64,000 bases of DNA from Corynebacterium sp. TAE3-ERU12. GTDB lineage: Bacteria; Actinomycetota; Actinomycetes; Mycobacteriales; Mycobacteriaceae. The stretch is taken from contig NZ_JAHUTM010000001.1 of assembly GCF_019209905.1 (NCBI RefSeq), positions 1 to 64,000 of the forward strand, in the 5' to 3' direction. The notes beneath the pieces were generated by a model. The model worked only from the letters and a program-made list of their open reading frames with translations, had not been told where the DNA came from and did not search any database. The position numbers and the translations under genes were made by a program. Below, piece after piece: positions 50,265-59,999 of this stretch; position 1 is the first letter of the stretch; every line of letters begins with the position of its first letter.

Positions 50265-51185
50265 GTGAGCACCCAACCGCACGCCAAAACCCCTGACCGT
50301 ATCGTGCCGATCACCATGCCGGACGGCTCCACAACACCGCTGCGGTTGTACTTCCCTCAAGGCTTCGAAAAGCGTGCCGACGGTGACGCCGACGCGGCTA
50401 TTGATGCTCCACGCGGCATTGTCATCATCTGGCCTGGTTTCGGTATGGGCGGGCATTATTACTGGCCAATGGCCCGCGAACTGGCTGAACGCGGTTATGT
50501 CGCGGTGATTTCGGAACTGCGTGGCCAGGGCGACCAGAGCGCAGTGGCCTCACATTTTTCAGTCTGGGGCTACCACGAGATCGCCTCCCAGGACATGCCC
50601 ATGACAGTGGCCGAAGCCCGTCGCGTGGTGGGGGAGGAGGTGCCGGTGTTTTTCATGTGCCACTCCATGGGCGGCCAGATTGCGACTTGTTATCTCGGCA
50701 GGGATGAGGCCGATATCGACGGGGCAATGTACATCGGCTCCGGTACTCCCTATGTTGGGCATTTCACCGGTGCAGACCGCCGTCGGTTGCGTATTGGCGC
50801 GCCCGTGATGCGTGTTGTTTCTGCGGTGCTTGGTTTCTGGCCCTCGGGACCACTGGATCTGGCTGGTTATGGTCGCCAGTCTCGTCGACACCTGTGGCAG
50901 TGGTCGGGCATGGCTATGTTCAACCGGCTGCGGGTGCGCAATGCGGATATCGATTACTACACCGCCGCCGGCACCATCACGACCCCGGTGTTGTTGACGA
51001 CCTGCGCCGGTGATGATGACTGCAACTCTGATTCAGCGAAGGCGCTGACCTCGTGGATGCCTCAGGCCGCCAGGTTCGAATTCATCGACGAGCGGCTCGG
51101 CCATAACCGGTGGGCCCGGGAGCCGAAGGTCATCGCGGATCGTTTCGAGCAATTCGTTGGGGAACTCGACGCCCCAGCGGACTAG
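50265..51185 (+). CDS. Alpha/beta hydrolase
   Basis: A 306-residue cytoplasmic hydrolase. WPGFGMGGHYYWPMARELAERGYVAVISELRGQG forms the first half of the fold, the nucleophile is S134 in CHSMGGQ, and the acid and His are probably in TCAGDDDC and GHNRW. The GTG at 50265 is preferred: TAACGT (50252-50257) ends 7 nt upstream, so the transcript is probably leaderless. It diverges from the lipase, and its stop codon overlaps that of the Abi gene on a shared CTAG. The substrate is unknown. Confidence 0.82.
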   Translation: MSTQPHAKTPDRIVPITMPDGSTTPLRLYFPQGFEKRADGDADAAIDAPRGIVIIWPGFGMGGHYYWPMARELAERGYVAVISELRGQGDQSAVASHFSVWGYHEIASQDMPMTVAEARRVVGEEVPVFFMCHSMGGQIATCYLGRDEADIDGAMYIGSGTPYVGHFTGADRRRLRIGAPVMRVVSAVLGFWPSGPLDLAGYGRQSRRHLWQWSGMAMFNRLRVRNADIDYYTAAGTITTPVLLTTCAGDDDCNSDSAKALTSWMPQAARFEFIDERLGHNRWAREPKVIADRFEQFVGELDAPAD

Positions 51186-51985
51186 CAGACCGATTGCCGT
51201 AGAGCCTCAACTCGGTCGATAGCTTGTTTCGCTGTGCTGGTGCCCTCTAGAAACGTGTGTAGGTCTTGGTCGATCATTGCAGCTACTCGCATGCACTTCT
51301 GGTGCGCTTCATTCAGCTGAATACGCTTAACTTCGCGGTCTGAGTTGCCGGTACCCGGTATCGGTATCCCCTTTATCAACGATTCGTGGTGAGCGATTCG
51401 GTTACGCGTGAGATGTATCGGCCGGATCTGTTGATAAACCCAGTCTCGCGTGAATTGAGCTTTGTCTTCTGACTTGGAAATGAGCTGTCCGCCTTTAAAA
51501 GCAGTGAGCAGGGTCTGGAGATCCCACACATCGTCATGAGATGCTTTATTGGACGGCGCCTTACATGCTGTGCTTCCACCGTTATCTAACATGGCAACCC
51601 AGGTCCCGAAAGTGCAAGCAGCGATTAAACGCCCCCGAATTTTGTGGTTGTCGGGGTCATGGCTGCGTCGCTGTTTCGGCAAGCTGTCCCACGCTTCCGC
51701 AATCTGGTCAAAGGTACGTCGGTCGAAAATCGTTGCAGCCTGGCGATGCCAGTATTCGCCGTATTTGTTAACCAGTGCTCGATCCAATGCATTTCGTAAA
51801 GCAACTTCGATGACTGAGATATCACGGAATAGGGCAACGGCGACTTCTCGGTCGAGTAGGTACAAGCTGACAGCCCGGTTGATGTCGTTGTGACACTCGT
51901 AGAGATAAGGTGCCAATCTTTGCGGCGATAGGTGGTTGATCAGGGCATCGGACACCGCGGAAGGGACGGTTGACTTATCTGCCAT
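51182..51985 (-). CDS. Abi family (AbiD/F-like, HEPN motif) protein
   Basis: A 267-residue protein resembling Abi_2 abortive-infection proteins. An N-terminal helical region has VSLYLLDREVAVALFRDISVIEVALRNALDRAL; the C-terminal part has R194-N-R-I-A-H199-H-E, the HEPN RNase motif. Family members block phage growth, probably by RNA cleavage. The base composition is clearly less GC-rich than neighbours, suggesting recent transfer. The start at 51985 is supported by TATGAT (51993-51998 minus), 7 nt upstream. No second Abi gene is adjacent. Confidence 0.78.
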   Translation of the reverse strand: MADKSTVPSAVSDALINHLSPQRLAPYLYECHNDINRAVSLYLLDREVAVALFRDISVIEVALRNALDRALVNKYGEYWHRQAATIFDRRTFDQIAEAWDSLPKQRRSHDPDNHKIRGRLIAACTFGTWVAMLDNGGSTACKAPSNKASHDDVWDLQTLLTAFKGGQLISKSEDKAQFTRDWVYQQIRPIHLTRNRIAHHESLIKGIPIPGTGNSDREVKRIQLNEAHQKCMRVAAMIDQDLHTFLEGTSTAKQAIDRVEALRQSVC

Positions 51986-52009
51986 GGTAGGTATCATAAT
52001 CTGCGTACT

Positions 52010-52056
52010 CCTCCCCGCACTGGGCTACCTGCACACCAGGATTCGCCGCGGGGAGG
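52010..52056. terminator. Hairpin between Abi and toxin genes
   Basis: CCTCCCCGC (52010-52018) pairs with GCGGGGAGG (52048-52056) across a 29-nt loop. On the minus strand it lies just after the toxin stop codon and before the Abi promoter. Confidence 0.45.
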
Positions 52057-52062
52057 TTTGTT

Positions 52063-52326
52063 TTATCCCCGCTTATGCACAGCCGCGATAGTCACCGCAG
52101 CGAGCACGTCGTTATGTTCACGCAGCGGCGCTAGCCGTGTGATGGCGTCGGTGATGGCCTCAGTGCATTCATGGGCATCGCGGTGCACCGGGATGCCGCC
52201 GATTTGTCCACGGGCGACTGCGGCGACTGCGCATAGGGCGGCCGCGGAGCGGATTGAGGTGCCGTATTCCTCGCATACTTCTTCTGCGATGATCAGCATG
52301 TCCTCGCTGGTCAGTGGGGCAATCAT
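52063..52326 (-). CDS. Putative toxin of a toxin-antitoxin pair, possibly Doc/Fic-like
   Basis: An 87-residue helical protein (MIAPLTSEDMLIIAEEVCEEYG...). The layout (helix, then GGIPVHRDAHECTEAITDAI, then EHNDVLAAVTIAA) resembles the first part of death-on-curing toxins, but HPFxDGNK(R) is not present, so AMPylation or phosphorylation activity is doubtful. Start overlaps the upstream antitoxin stop by 4 nt (ATGA), the usual TA layout. Toxin status rests mainly on this organisation. Confidence 0.55.
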   Translation of the reverse strand: MIAPLTSEDMLIIAEEVCEEYGTSIRSAAALCAVAAVARGQIGGIPVHRDAHECTEAITDAITRLAPLREHNDVLAAVTIAAVHKRG

Positions 52327-52541
52327 CGTGTTCCCCGGGCGCGGCGGACACGGGAATCTAAGGCGCGGTATTCACTGACCTCACGTCGGGCGAGATCCCG
52401 GATCTCTGCTGAGCGCACTGTGCGGGCTGCGGTTTCCACAATGGCCCGGGTGGCGGCTTCTTGTTTGGAGGTGCCGTGTGCCTGGGCGAGCAGACTTAAG
52501 GCTGCGTCTTGTTCGGGGCTTAGTCGCAGGGTCATTGCCAT
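52323..52541 (-). CDS. Ribbon-helix-helix antitoxin
   Basis: A 72-residue protein. MTLRLSPEQDAALSLLAQAHGTSKQEAATRAIVETAA is a ribbon-helix-helix (CopG/Arc-like) DNA-binding fold, and the C-terminal half (RSAEIRDLARREVSEYRALDSRVRRARG) is a charged helix suited to cover a toxin. AAGGAG is 7 nt before the ATG. It is the first gene of the pair, next to a palindromic operator candidate, and diverges from gyrA. Confidence 0.72.
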   Translation of the reverse strand: MAMTLRLSPEQDAALSLLAQAHGTSKQEAATRAIVETAARTVRSAEIRDLARREVSEYRALDSRVRRARGTR

Positions 52542-52559
52542 CGCGGTTCTCCTTCATGC

Positions 52560-52578
52560 TGATACCACGACGGTATCA
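52560..52578. promoter_or_regulatory. Operator candidate TGATACC-N5-GGTATCA
   Basis: A perfect 7-bp inverted repeat with a 5-bp spacer, 19 bp before the antitoxin start and 80 bp before gyrA. Its size suits a ribbon-helix-helix dimer pair, suggesting autoregulation. It may also touch the gyrA promoter (TACCAT at 52617-52622). Confidence 0.6.
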
Positions 52579-52658
52579 ACGTCGGAAAGCATAACCGCTT
52601 TATGGCCCACAGGACGTACCATGGAAGGCATTGCCCGCACACAGCAAAGGACAACTAC

Positions 52659-55253
<2,595 letters not shown>

Positions 55254-55255
55254 CG

Positions 55256-55582
55256 ATGGCTAACAGCGGGTACACCGAACTCCGGCGCCTGGATCCGTGG
55301 TCAATGCTGCGGATCAGCGCCGCAGTGAGCGTCATCGCTTTCCTTGTGTGGATGATCACTGTCGCCGTGATGTACATGGTGCTAGGCAGCATGGGCGTGT
55401 GGGACAGCCTCAATGACCTCATCGGCAGCGACGAGTTCGGGCTCACCCGCATCTTCATCGCCTCTGCTGTGCTTGGTCTGTTGTGGGCGGTGCTGACGAC
55501 CGCGCTGCTTACTCTTGGCGCGTTCATCTATAACGCTTGTGCTGGCCTTGTGGGCGGCGCGAAGCTTGGGTTAGTTGAATAA
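55256..55582 (+). CDS. DUF3566 membrane protein
   Basis: A 108-residue protein with two or three membrane segments. RRLDPWSMLRISAAVSVIAFLVWMITVAVMY and NACAGLVGGAKLGL are typical of the DUF3566 protein found directly after gyrA in actinobacteria. Function unknown. It shares the gyrA transcript (2-bp gap). Confidence 0.9.
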   Translation: MANSGYTELRRLDPWSMLRISAAVSVIAFLVWMITVAVMYMVLGSMGVWDSLNDLIGSDEFGLTRIFIASAVLGLLWAVLTTALLTLGAFIYNACAGLVGGAKLGLVE

Positions 55583-55678
55583 TTGCGCCGGCGGGTGCAG
55601 TTGCATGGCCTAAAAAATAGGTGTGAACTGGTGATTTGGCGTAACCCTCAGTGGCGGGTTAAGTTATATCCCGGTTCA

Positions 55679-55755
55679 GGGCCTATAGCTCAGGCGGTTA
55701 GAGCACTTCGCTGATAACGAAGGGGTCGGAGGTTCAAGTCCTCCTAGGCCCACCA
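55679..55755 (+). tRNA. ileT: tRNA-Ile (GAT)
   Basis: A cloverleaf with acceptor GGGCCTA/TAGGCCC, anticodon loop CTGATAA (GAT), T-loop GGTTCAAGTCC and an encoded CCA at 55753-55755. Confidence 0.98.
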
Positions 55756-55846
55756 CCATGCGGGCCCGCGCCAAGGTGAGTGCAAACTCTTCCGGGCGCG
55801 GGTTTTCCGTATGACGGTTTCCCCGAACTTGTTCGGTGAGCCACCT

Positions 55847-55919
55847 GGGGCCTTAGCTCAATTGGTAGAGCACCACCTTTGCAAGGTGGGGGTCAGGGGT
55901 TCGATTCCCCTAGGCTCCA
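55847..55919 (+). tRNA. alaT: tRNA-Ala (TGC)
   Basis: Acceptor GGGGCCT/AGGCTCC, anticodon loop TTTGCAA (TGC) and GGTTCGATTCC T-loop. No CCA is encoded (the discriminator A is followed by CAG), so it relies on CCA addition. Confidence 0.98.
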
Positions 55920-55928
55920 CAGCAACGC

Positions 55929-55966
55929 AAAGCCCGGTTCCGCACTTAGTGTGGGGCCGGGCTTTT
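55929..55966 (+). terminator. Terminator after tRNA-Ala
   Basis: AAAGCCCGG and CCGGGCTTTT form a stem around a 19-nt loop ending in a T-run, 9 nt past the tRNA. Confidence 0.85.
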
Positions 55967-55987
55967 GCTGTCCCCGGTCCCGCGCCG

Positions 55988-56059
55988 GCGCGCAGATCCG
56001 TACCTTTTGCGCAAACCCGTACGGAATTTCGCACGGATCTGCGCAATTCGTACGGATCT
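55988..56059. repeat. 72-bp palindromic element, copy 1
   Basis: It contains AGATCCGTAC near its start and the inverse GTACGGATCT at its end, with inner palindromes CCGTACGG and TTTGCGCAAA. 70 of 72 bases match the copy at 56222. No gene is likely here. Confidence 0.85.
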
Positions 56060-56221
56060 AGCCCACAAGCCTTCCCCCTGAGCTTTCCGACGTCGACGCC
56101 GCCGCACTCACCCCACCCCCGGCGCCACGACCGCGCCCAGCCTCCCCACTGCCCGCCCGCGCACTGGCCTCCCCACAGTTCGCCGCGCCTACCCCCTCGT
56201 CCCGGCCCTGCCACCGCCCCC
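56060..56221. other. C-rich spacer between the two repeats
   Basis: This 162-bp spacer is strongly C-rich on the plus strand with few G and A. I see no gene or regulatory site in it. Confidence 0.5.
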
Positions 56222-56293
56222 GCGCGCAGATCCGTACCTTTTGCACAAACCCGTACGGAATTTCGCACGGATCTGCACAATTCGTACGGATCT
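56222..56293. repeat. 72-bp palindromic element, copy 2
   Basis: Same architecture as copy 1. Both differences change GCGC to GCAC at equivalent inner positions (56245 and 56277). Copies are 234 bp apart in the same orientation. Confidence 0.85.
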
Positions 56294-56370
56294 GCCCCAC
56301 CAGCTCCGCAACACGAGCTCCCGCAGCCCCGCCGGCCGCGTGCCAACCCGCACGCAGCCCCCAAACGCAA

Positions 56371-56406
56371 CAATCCCGGCCCTGGCGCAAACCAGAACCG
56401 GGATTG
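56371..56406 (-). terminator. Terminator after the coiled-coil protein gene
   Basis: CAATCCCGG and CCGGGATTG form a 9-bp stem with an 18-nt loop, about 25 nt past the stop codon on the minus strand. Confidence 0.65.
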
Positions 56407-56431
56407 TCAGGCGCAGTAGCAGCGCTACTGC

Positions 56432-57463
56432 TTACTTCTTGTCGGAGTCGTCCGAAGCGCTGAACTCGTCCTGAGCCAGCACCTGGTCGGCGCGTGCCTC
56501 GGCCTGGTCGGCGCGGGCGTCGACCTTGGCTTCGGCTTCCTCGCGGGAAGCGGCGGCGGTGGCTTCGGCAGCAGCCTTGGCGCGGGCTGCCATCTCGGCC
56601 ACGGACTCGGCGGACTCTTCCGCAGCGCTGGAGTCATCGGCCTTGGCCTCAGCCTCAGCCTTGACTTCCTTGGCCTTGGTCTCTGCCTTGGCCTTCACCT
56701 CGGAGGCCTCAGCCTGGGCTTCCTGGGAGAGCTCGGCGGCCTTGTCGCGAACGTCGTCGGCGACCTCGGCGGCCTTATCGCGGGCGGCCTCGACGGTACC
56801 GGCGGGGTCATTGACAACGCGCTTCAGGCTGAGCTGGTCGTCACCGTTGCCATTGCGGACCTTGGCGGGACCGGTTTGCACCGGCATGTCCTTCTTGCGC
56901 AGCTTCCATACTGCGAAAGCGACGATGGCTGCGACGGCGGCGAAGATCAGGGTGCTGGTGGCGAAACCACCGGTCTTCTTTTCCTGCTCACGCTTGCCGG
57001 CCAGCTGCTCGGCACGGTCACGCAGTTCTTCGGCGCGGGCGCGGGCCTGCACGCGGGCTGCGTCGAGTTCCTTAGCCGCGTCCTTACGGGCGGCCTTCAG
57101 GTCCTTCTTGGCCTGCTTGGACTTCTTCTTGCCCTTCTTCTCGAAGGACTTGCGCTTCTTCGCGGCCTTTTTGGTCAGCTCGGCGCGCTGTTCGTCGAAT
57201 TCGTCGCGGGCGTTAGCCAGGCCCTTGGCCAGTTCTTCGCGGCCGCCCTTGTGCTGGGCTGCGAGCTCGCGGGCACCGTCCTTGGCGCGCACGCGCACGT
57301 CGTCGGCGTTTGCTTTAGCTTCGGCCTGCTTTTTCTCGGCCACCTTCTTGGCGTGCTGCATGGTGTCGTACAGCTCGGCGGCTTTTTTGTTTTTGTAATC
57401 TCCGTAGGTCTTGTAGGCGCCACGGGCGCCCTTAAGGGCCAGGGAGAAAGTATTAGGGATCAT
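56432..57463 (-). CDS. Ala/Lys/Glu-rich coiled-coil protein with one membrane helix
   Basis: A 343-residue protein. Residues 1-165 form long Lys/Ala/Glu/Arg coiled coils (KGKKKSKQAKKDLKAARKDA); a single membrane helix follows (TLIFAAVAAIVAFAVWKLRKK, about 171-191); residues 230-343 are an acidic Ala/Glu helix with repeated AEAKA heptad-like units. Function unknown. GAGGAG stands 9 nt before the ATG. It diverges from ppiA. Architecture suggests a structural or anchoring role, but nothing shows it. Confidence 0.78.
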   Translation of the reverse strand: MIPNTFSLALKGARGAYKTYGDYKNKKAAELYDTMQHAKKVAEKKQAEAKANADDVRVRAKDGARELAAQHKGGREELAKGLANARDEFDEQRAELTKKAAKKRKSFEKKGKKKSKQAKKDLKAARKDAAKELDAARVQARARAEELRDRAEQLAGKREQEKKTGGFATSTLIFAAVAAIVAFAVWKLRKKDMPVQTGPAKVRNGNGDDQLSLKRVVNDPAGTVEAARDKAAEVADDVRDKAAELSQEAQAEASEVKAKAETKAKEVKAEAEAKADDSSAAEESAESVAEMAARAKAAAEATAAASREEAEAKVDARADQAEARADQVLAQDEFSASDDSDKK

Positions 57464-57571
57464 GTACGCGGTCTCCTCGTTTATGTGTGCGCGTGCCTTC
57501 TCTATCTAGGTTAGGGCTTTTCACCCCGCCGCGTTGTTCCCAAGCGAGAATCATCCGGTATCGTCGACGGC

Positions 57572-58111
57572 GTGACTATCAAGACCGCGACCGCGACCGT
57601 GCACACGAACCAGGGTGACATTGTCATCGATCTGTTCGGCAACCACGCTCCCAACACTGTCGATAACTTCATCGGCCTGGCGGAGGGCACCAAGGATTAC
57701 TCCTCGGCGAATGCTTCCGGAACTCAGGAAGGTCCGTTCTACGACAACGCGATCTTCCACCGCATCATCGCTGGGTTCATGATTCAGGGTGGCGACCCCG
57801 ACGGCACCGGCACCGGTGGCCCGGGCTACATGTTCGACGATGAGATTCACCCCGAGCTGCAGTTCGACCGCCCCTACCTGCTGGCTATGGCTAATGCCGG
57901 CAAGCGTGGTGGCCGTGGCACCAATGGTTCCCAGTTCTTCATCACCACTGTTGCTACCCCGCATCTCAACGGTAATCACACCATTTTCGGTGAGGTTGCC
58001 GACGAGTCCTCCCGCGAGGTCGTCAACAAGATTGAGAAGGTCAGCACCGACCGTTGGGATCGTCCCGTCGAGCCGGTTGTGATCACCGGTATCGATATCG
58101 AGAAGAACTAG
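57572..58111 (+). CDS. ppiA: Peptidyl-prolyl cis-trans isomerase (cyclophilin)
   Basis: A 179-residue cytoplasmic cyclophilin. FHRIIAGFMIQGGDP holds the catalytic Arg, and GTNGSQFFITTVATPHLNGNHTIFGEV is the second signature. It assists proline isomerisation during folding. The GTG at 57572 is preceded by TATCGT (57559-57564) at 7 nt, so it is probably leaderless. The ppiA-rhomboid-crgA order is conserved in actinobacteria. Confidence 0.95.
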   Translation: MTIKTATATVHTNQGDIVIDLFGNHAPNTVDNFIGLAEGTKDYSSANASGTQEGPFYDNAIFHRIIAGFMIQGGDPDGTGTGGPGYMFDDEIHPELQFDRPYLLAMANAGKRGGRGTNGSQFFITTVATPHLNGNHTIFGEVADESSREVVNKIEKVSTDRWDRPVEPVVITGIDIEKN

Positions 58112-58157
58112 TTTTCCTCCACAGGGCGTACCGGTTGGCCCGGTAGCGTTGGGGTCC

Positions 58158-58895
58158 ATGGCAGGACCCCAGCAGCGCAGTGGACTGCGCGCCCATTTTG
58201 ACCGCGCCCCGATAACGGTGGCGCTGATTGCCCTCGCCGTCGTGGTGTACTTCATCACGGCGGCATTATCCGGCTCCTTCGCTGAGAATCTGTCTTCAGC
58301 GGAGGTAGCCGGTTTTTCGATCTATGGCCCCGGTATGTGTGCCGGGTGGTTTGCCCCATTGCGACTGTTTACGGGTCCGCTTTTGCATATTGGGCCGGGT
58401 CATTTGTTGTCCAACATCATGCTGTTGGGTTTGGCTGCACCACAGGTGGAGCGGTTTTGGGGGTCGCTGCGGTATTCGCTGATGTTGGTGGTGTGCGCGG
58501 CGGCGTCGTCGGTGGCGGTGTTGTGGTGGACTCCGCTGAGTCCGACGGTGGGGCTGTCCGGGGCGGTGTTGGGTATGTGGATGGTGCTGGGTGCGCAGTT
58601 CGCGTTGGTGGATCGGCAATTATTGCGCCCGATTGCTGTGTTGGTGGTGGTCACCCTTTTGATGCCGGTGGTAGTGCCGAATGTGTCGTGGTCGGGCCAT
58701 CTTGGGGGTTTGTTGGCCGGGTCTGCGGTTGGTGCTGGTTGGGCTGCGGTGTTGACGGGGCGGTTCGGCGCTGGTGGTTCTGGGGCTGCTGGCCGACGTT
58801 TTCGGCTTTATGCGGTCCTTGCCGTGGTGGCTGGTGCGGTGGCGATAGCGGCTGTGGCGTGGTGGTTGGTGGGGCCGATCTGTGGCACGTACTAG
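58158..58895 (+). CDS. Rhomboid family intramembrane protease
   Basis: A 245-residue protein with about six or seven membrane helices. The catalytic Ser is in VGLSGAVLG (GxSG) and the His in WSGHLGGLLAG; GHLLSNIMLLG is the conserved His-x-x-x-Asn helix. Rhomboids cut membrane proteins within the bilayer; the substrate is unknown. TAGCGT (58144-58149) ends 8 nt before the ATG. Confidence 0.9.
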   Translation: MAGPQQRSGLRAHFDRAPITVALIALAVVVYFITAALSGSFAENLSSAEVAGFSIYGPGMCAGWFAPLRLFTGPLLHIGPGHLLSNIMLLGLAAPQVERFWGSLRYSLMLVVCAAASSVAVLWWTPLSPTVGLSGAVLGMWMVLGAQFALVDRQLLRPIAVLVVVTLLMPVVVPNVSWSGHLGGLLAGSAVGAGWAAVLTGRFGAGGSGAAGRRFRLYAVLAVVAGAVAIAAVAWWLVGPICGTY

Positions 58896-59582
58896 CTAAG
58901 ACCTTCAATGTTCACTTGAGGGGATAAGTGGGGGTAGTGGCTTTCCACATGGTTGATAATTGGGGGCCGCTGGATTCCCCGTCATGTGGAAAAAGTCCCA
59001 GTAGTTGTGCACAAGCCGTCCACACTTTATCCACCGGGTTATGAACACCGCCGCTCAGTTATTCACTATCCACATAGTTGTGCACAGCTGTGGATAATCC
59101 CATTGTTGTAATTTCCGGAACTATGTACGAACAGCGGGAAAACATGCCGGATACGGCCTCGGGCTGCGTCTGACACACATCTATGTAACTTGTGCACAGG
59201 GTTATCAACAGCATGTGGACAAGGTTGAAAGTCTATTTCCGGCATCATCCACCACCTTCATCCACCGACTGTGGATAACTCTCTGGCCCCTCAGGCCGCC
59301 GATGGGGAAAAGTTATCCACCGGTTATCCCCAGCGGTGTGGGCAGTGTTGTTCACTTTATGACCAAGGGCAATCCCCAACACCGGTTGGTTGAGTATGGG
59401 AAACGGGGGGAGGGTAGCGTCGGAAAGCCACCCCCAATGCCGCGCGATGTTCCACCCGTAGCTAAACCGTGTTCGACTTAGCAGGTGAGAGGACTGCGCC
59501 AACTATCCACAGCGGCATGAGGCAGCAAAAAACCGCCCGAAGATAAACTCTCCGAGCGGCTAAAAGCGGTGCGGGCGGGCTG
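58896..59582. promoter_or_regulatory. Dense DnaA-box array, non-coding
   Basis: A 687-bp gap without a credible gene. Exact TTRTNCACA sites start at 59005 (+), 59078 (+), 59089 (-), 59190 (+), 59214 (-) and 59270 (-). One-mismatch sites start at 58985 (-), 59027, 59059, 59066, 59202, 59313, 59324, 59348 and 59503 (all +). Two TTGTGCACA sites are near-palindromes. This is the highest density in the window, exceeding the dnaA intergenic regions. Confidence 0.8.
59527..59559 (-). terminator. crgA terminator
   Basis: On the minus strand CCGCTCGGAG pairs with CTTCGGGCGG (with G-U pairs) around a 7-nt loop and is followed by six T. Confidence 0.8.
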
Positions 59583-59852
59583 CTAACGCCAACCCATGGT
59601 CATCAGCAGACCAATGATGAACAGGCCGAAGCCAATCAAGAAATTCCAGGCGCCCAGCTCCACCATGAACGGGATGTGCGGGCCAGCGATGTAGTTGACG
59701 ACCAGCCACAACATGCCGATGGCCATCAGGCCGAACATCACAATCTTGTACCACAGGGGCGTGGATGTGGTGTTGATCTTGACCGGGGTGCGGCTAATTC
59801 CGCCGCCACCGGGCGCGTTATCAGCGTTGTAGTCGACCTTTGCCTTGGGCAT
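59583..59852 (-). CDS. crgA: Cell division protein CrgA
   Basis: An 89-residue protein with two membrane helices (about 35-55 and 65-85) and N-terminus [15 protein letters not shown]. The ending [20 protein letters not shown] is the CrgA hallmark. CrgA links FtsZ/FtsI and division-site peptidoglycan assembly. The ATG at 59852 has GGAGG 7 nt upstream, favouring it over a start 25 codons earlier. Known context: next to pabA and pknB. Confidence 0.95.
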   Translation of the reverse strand: MPKAKVDYNADNAPGGGGISRTPVKINTTSTPLWYKIVMFGLMAIGMLWLVVNYIAGPHIPFMVELGAWNFLIGFGLFIIGLLMTMGWR

Positions 59853-59999
59853 GACGCCGCCTCCGTTTTTCGTTGCGCTCGTGATGGGCACGTGGGCACT
59901 GTTTCTGATGCCCAATACGTCGTACACCTTACGCGCAGCGGGCGTGTCGGCGGCTACCCCGCCAATTGCATGAACAATCTATCAGTAGACTTCCGCGGT

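Noticed and set aside
55988-56293. CRISPR array
   Set aside because: Only two repeats of 72 bp with a 162-bp spacer and no cas genes.
55811-56419. Overlapping plus- and minus-strand frames around the repeats
   Set aside because: They run through tRNA-Ala and the C-rich spacer; the repeated peptides come from the duplicated DNA element, not from a protein.
58337-58927. 196-residue Gly/Val/Cys-rich frame
   Set aside because: Shifted frame of the rhomboid gene, whose catalytic motifs are intact in the chosen frame.
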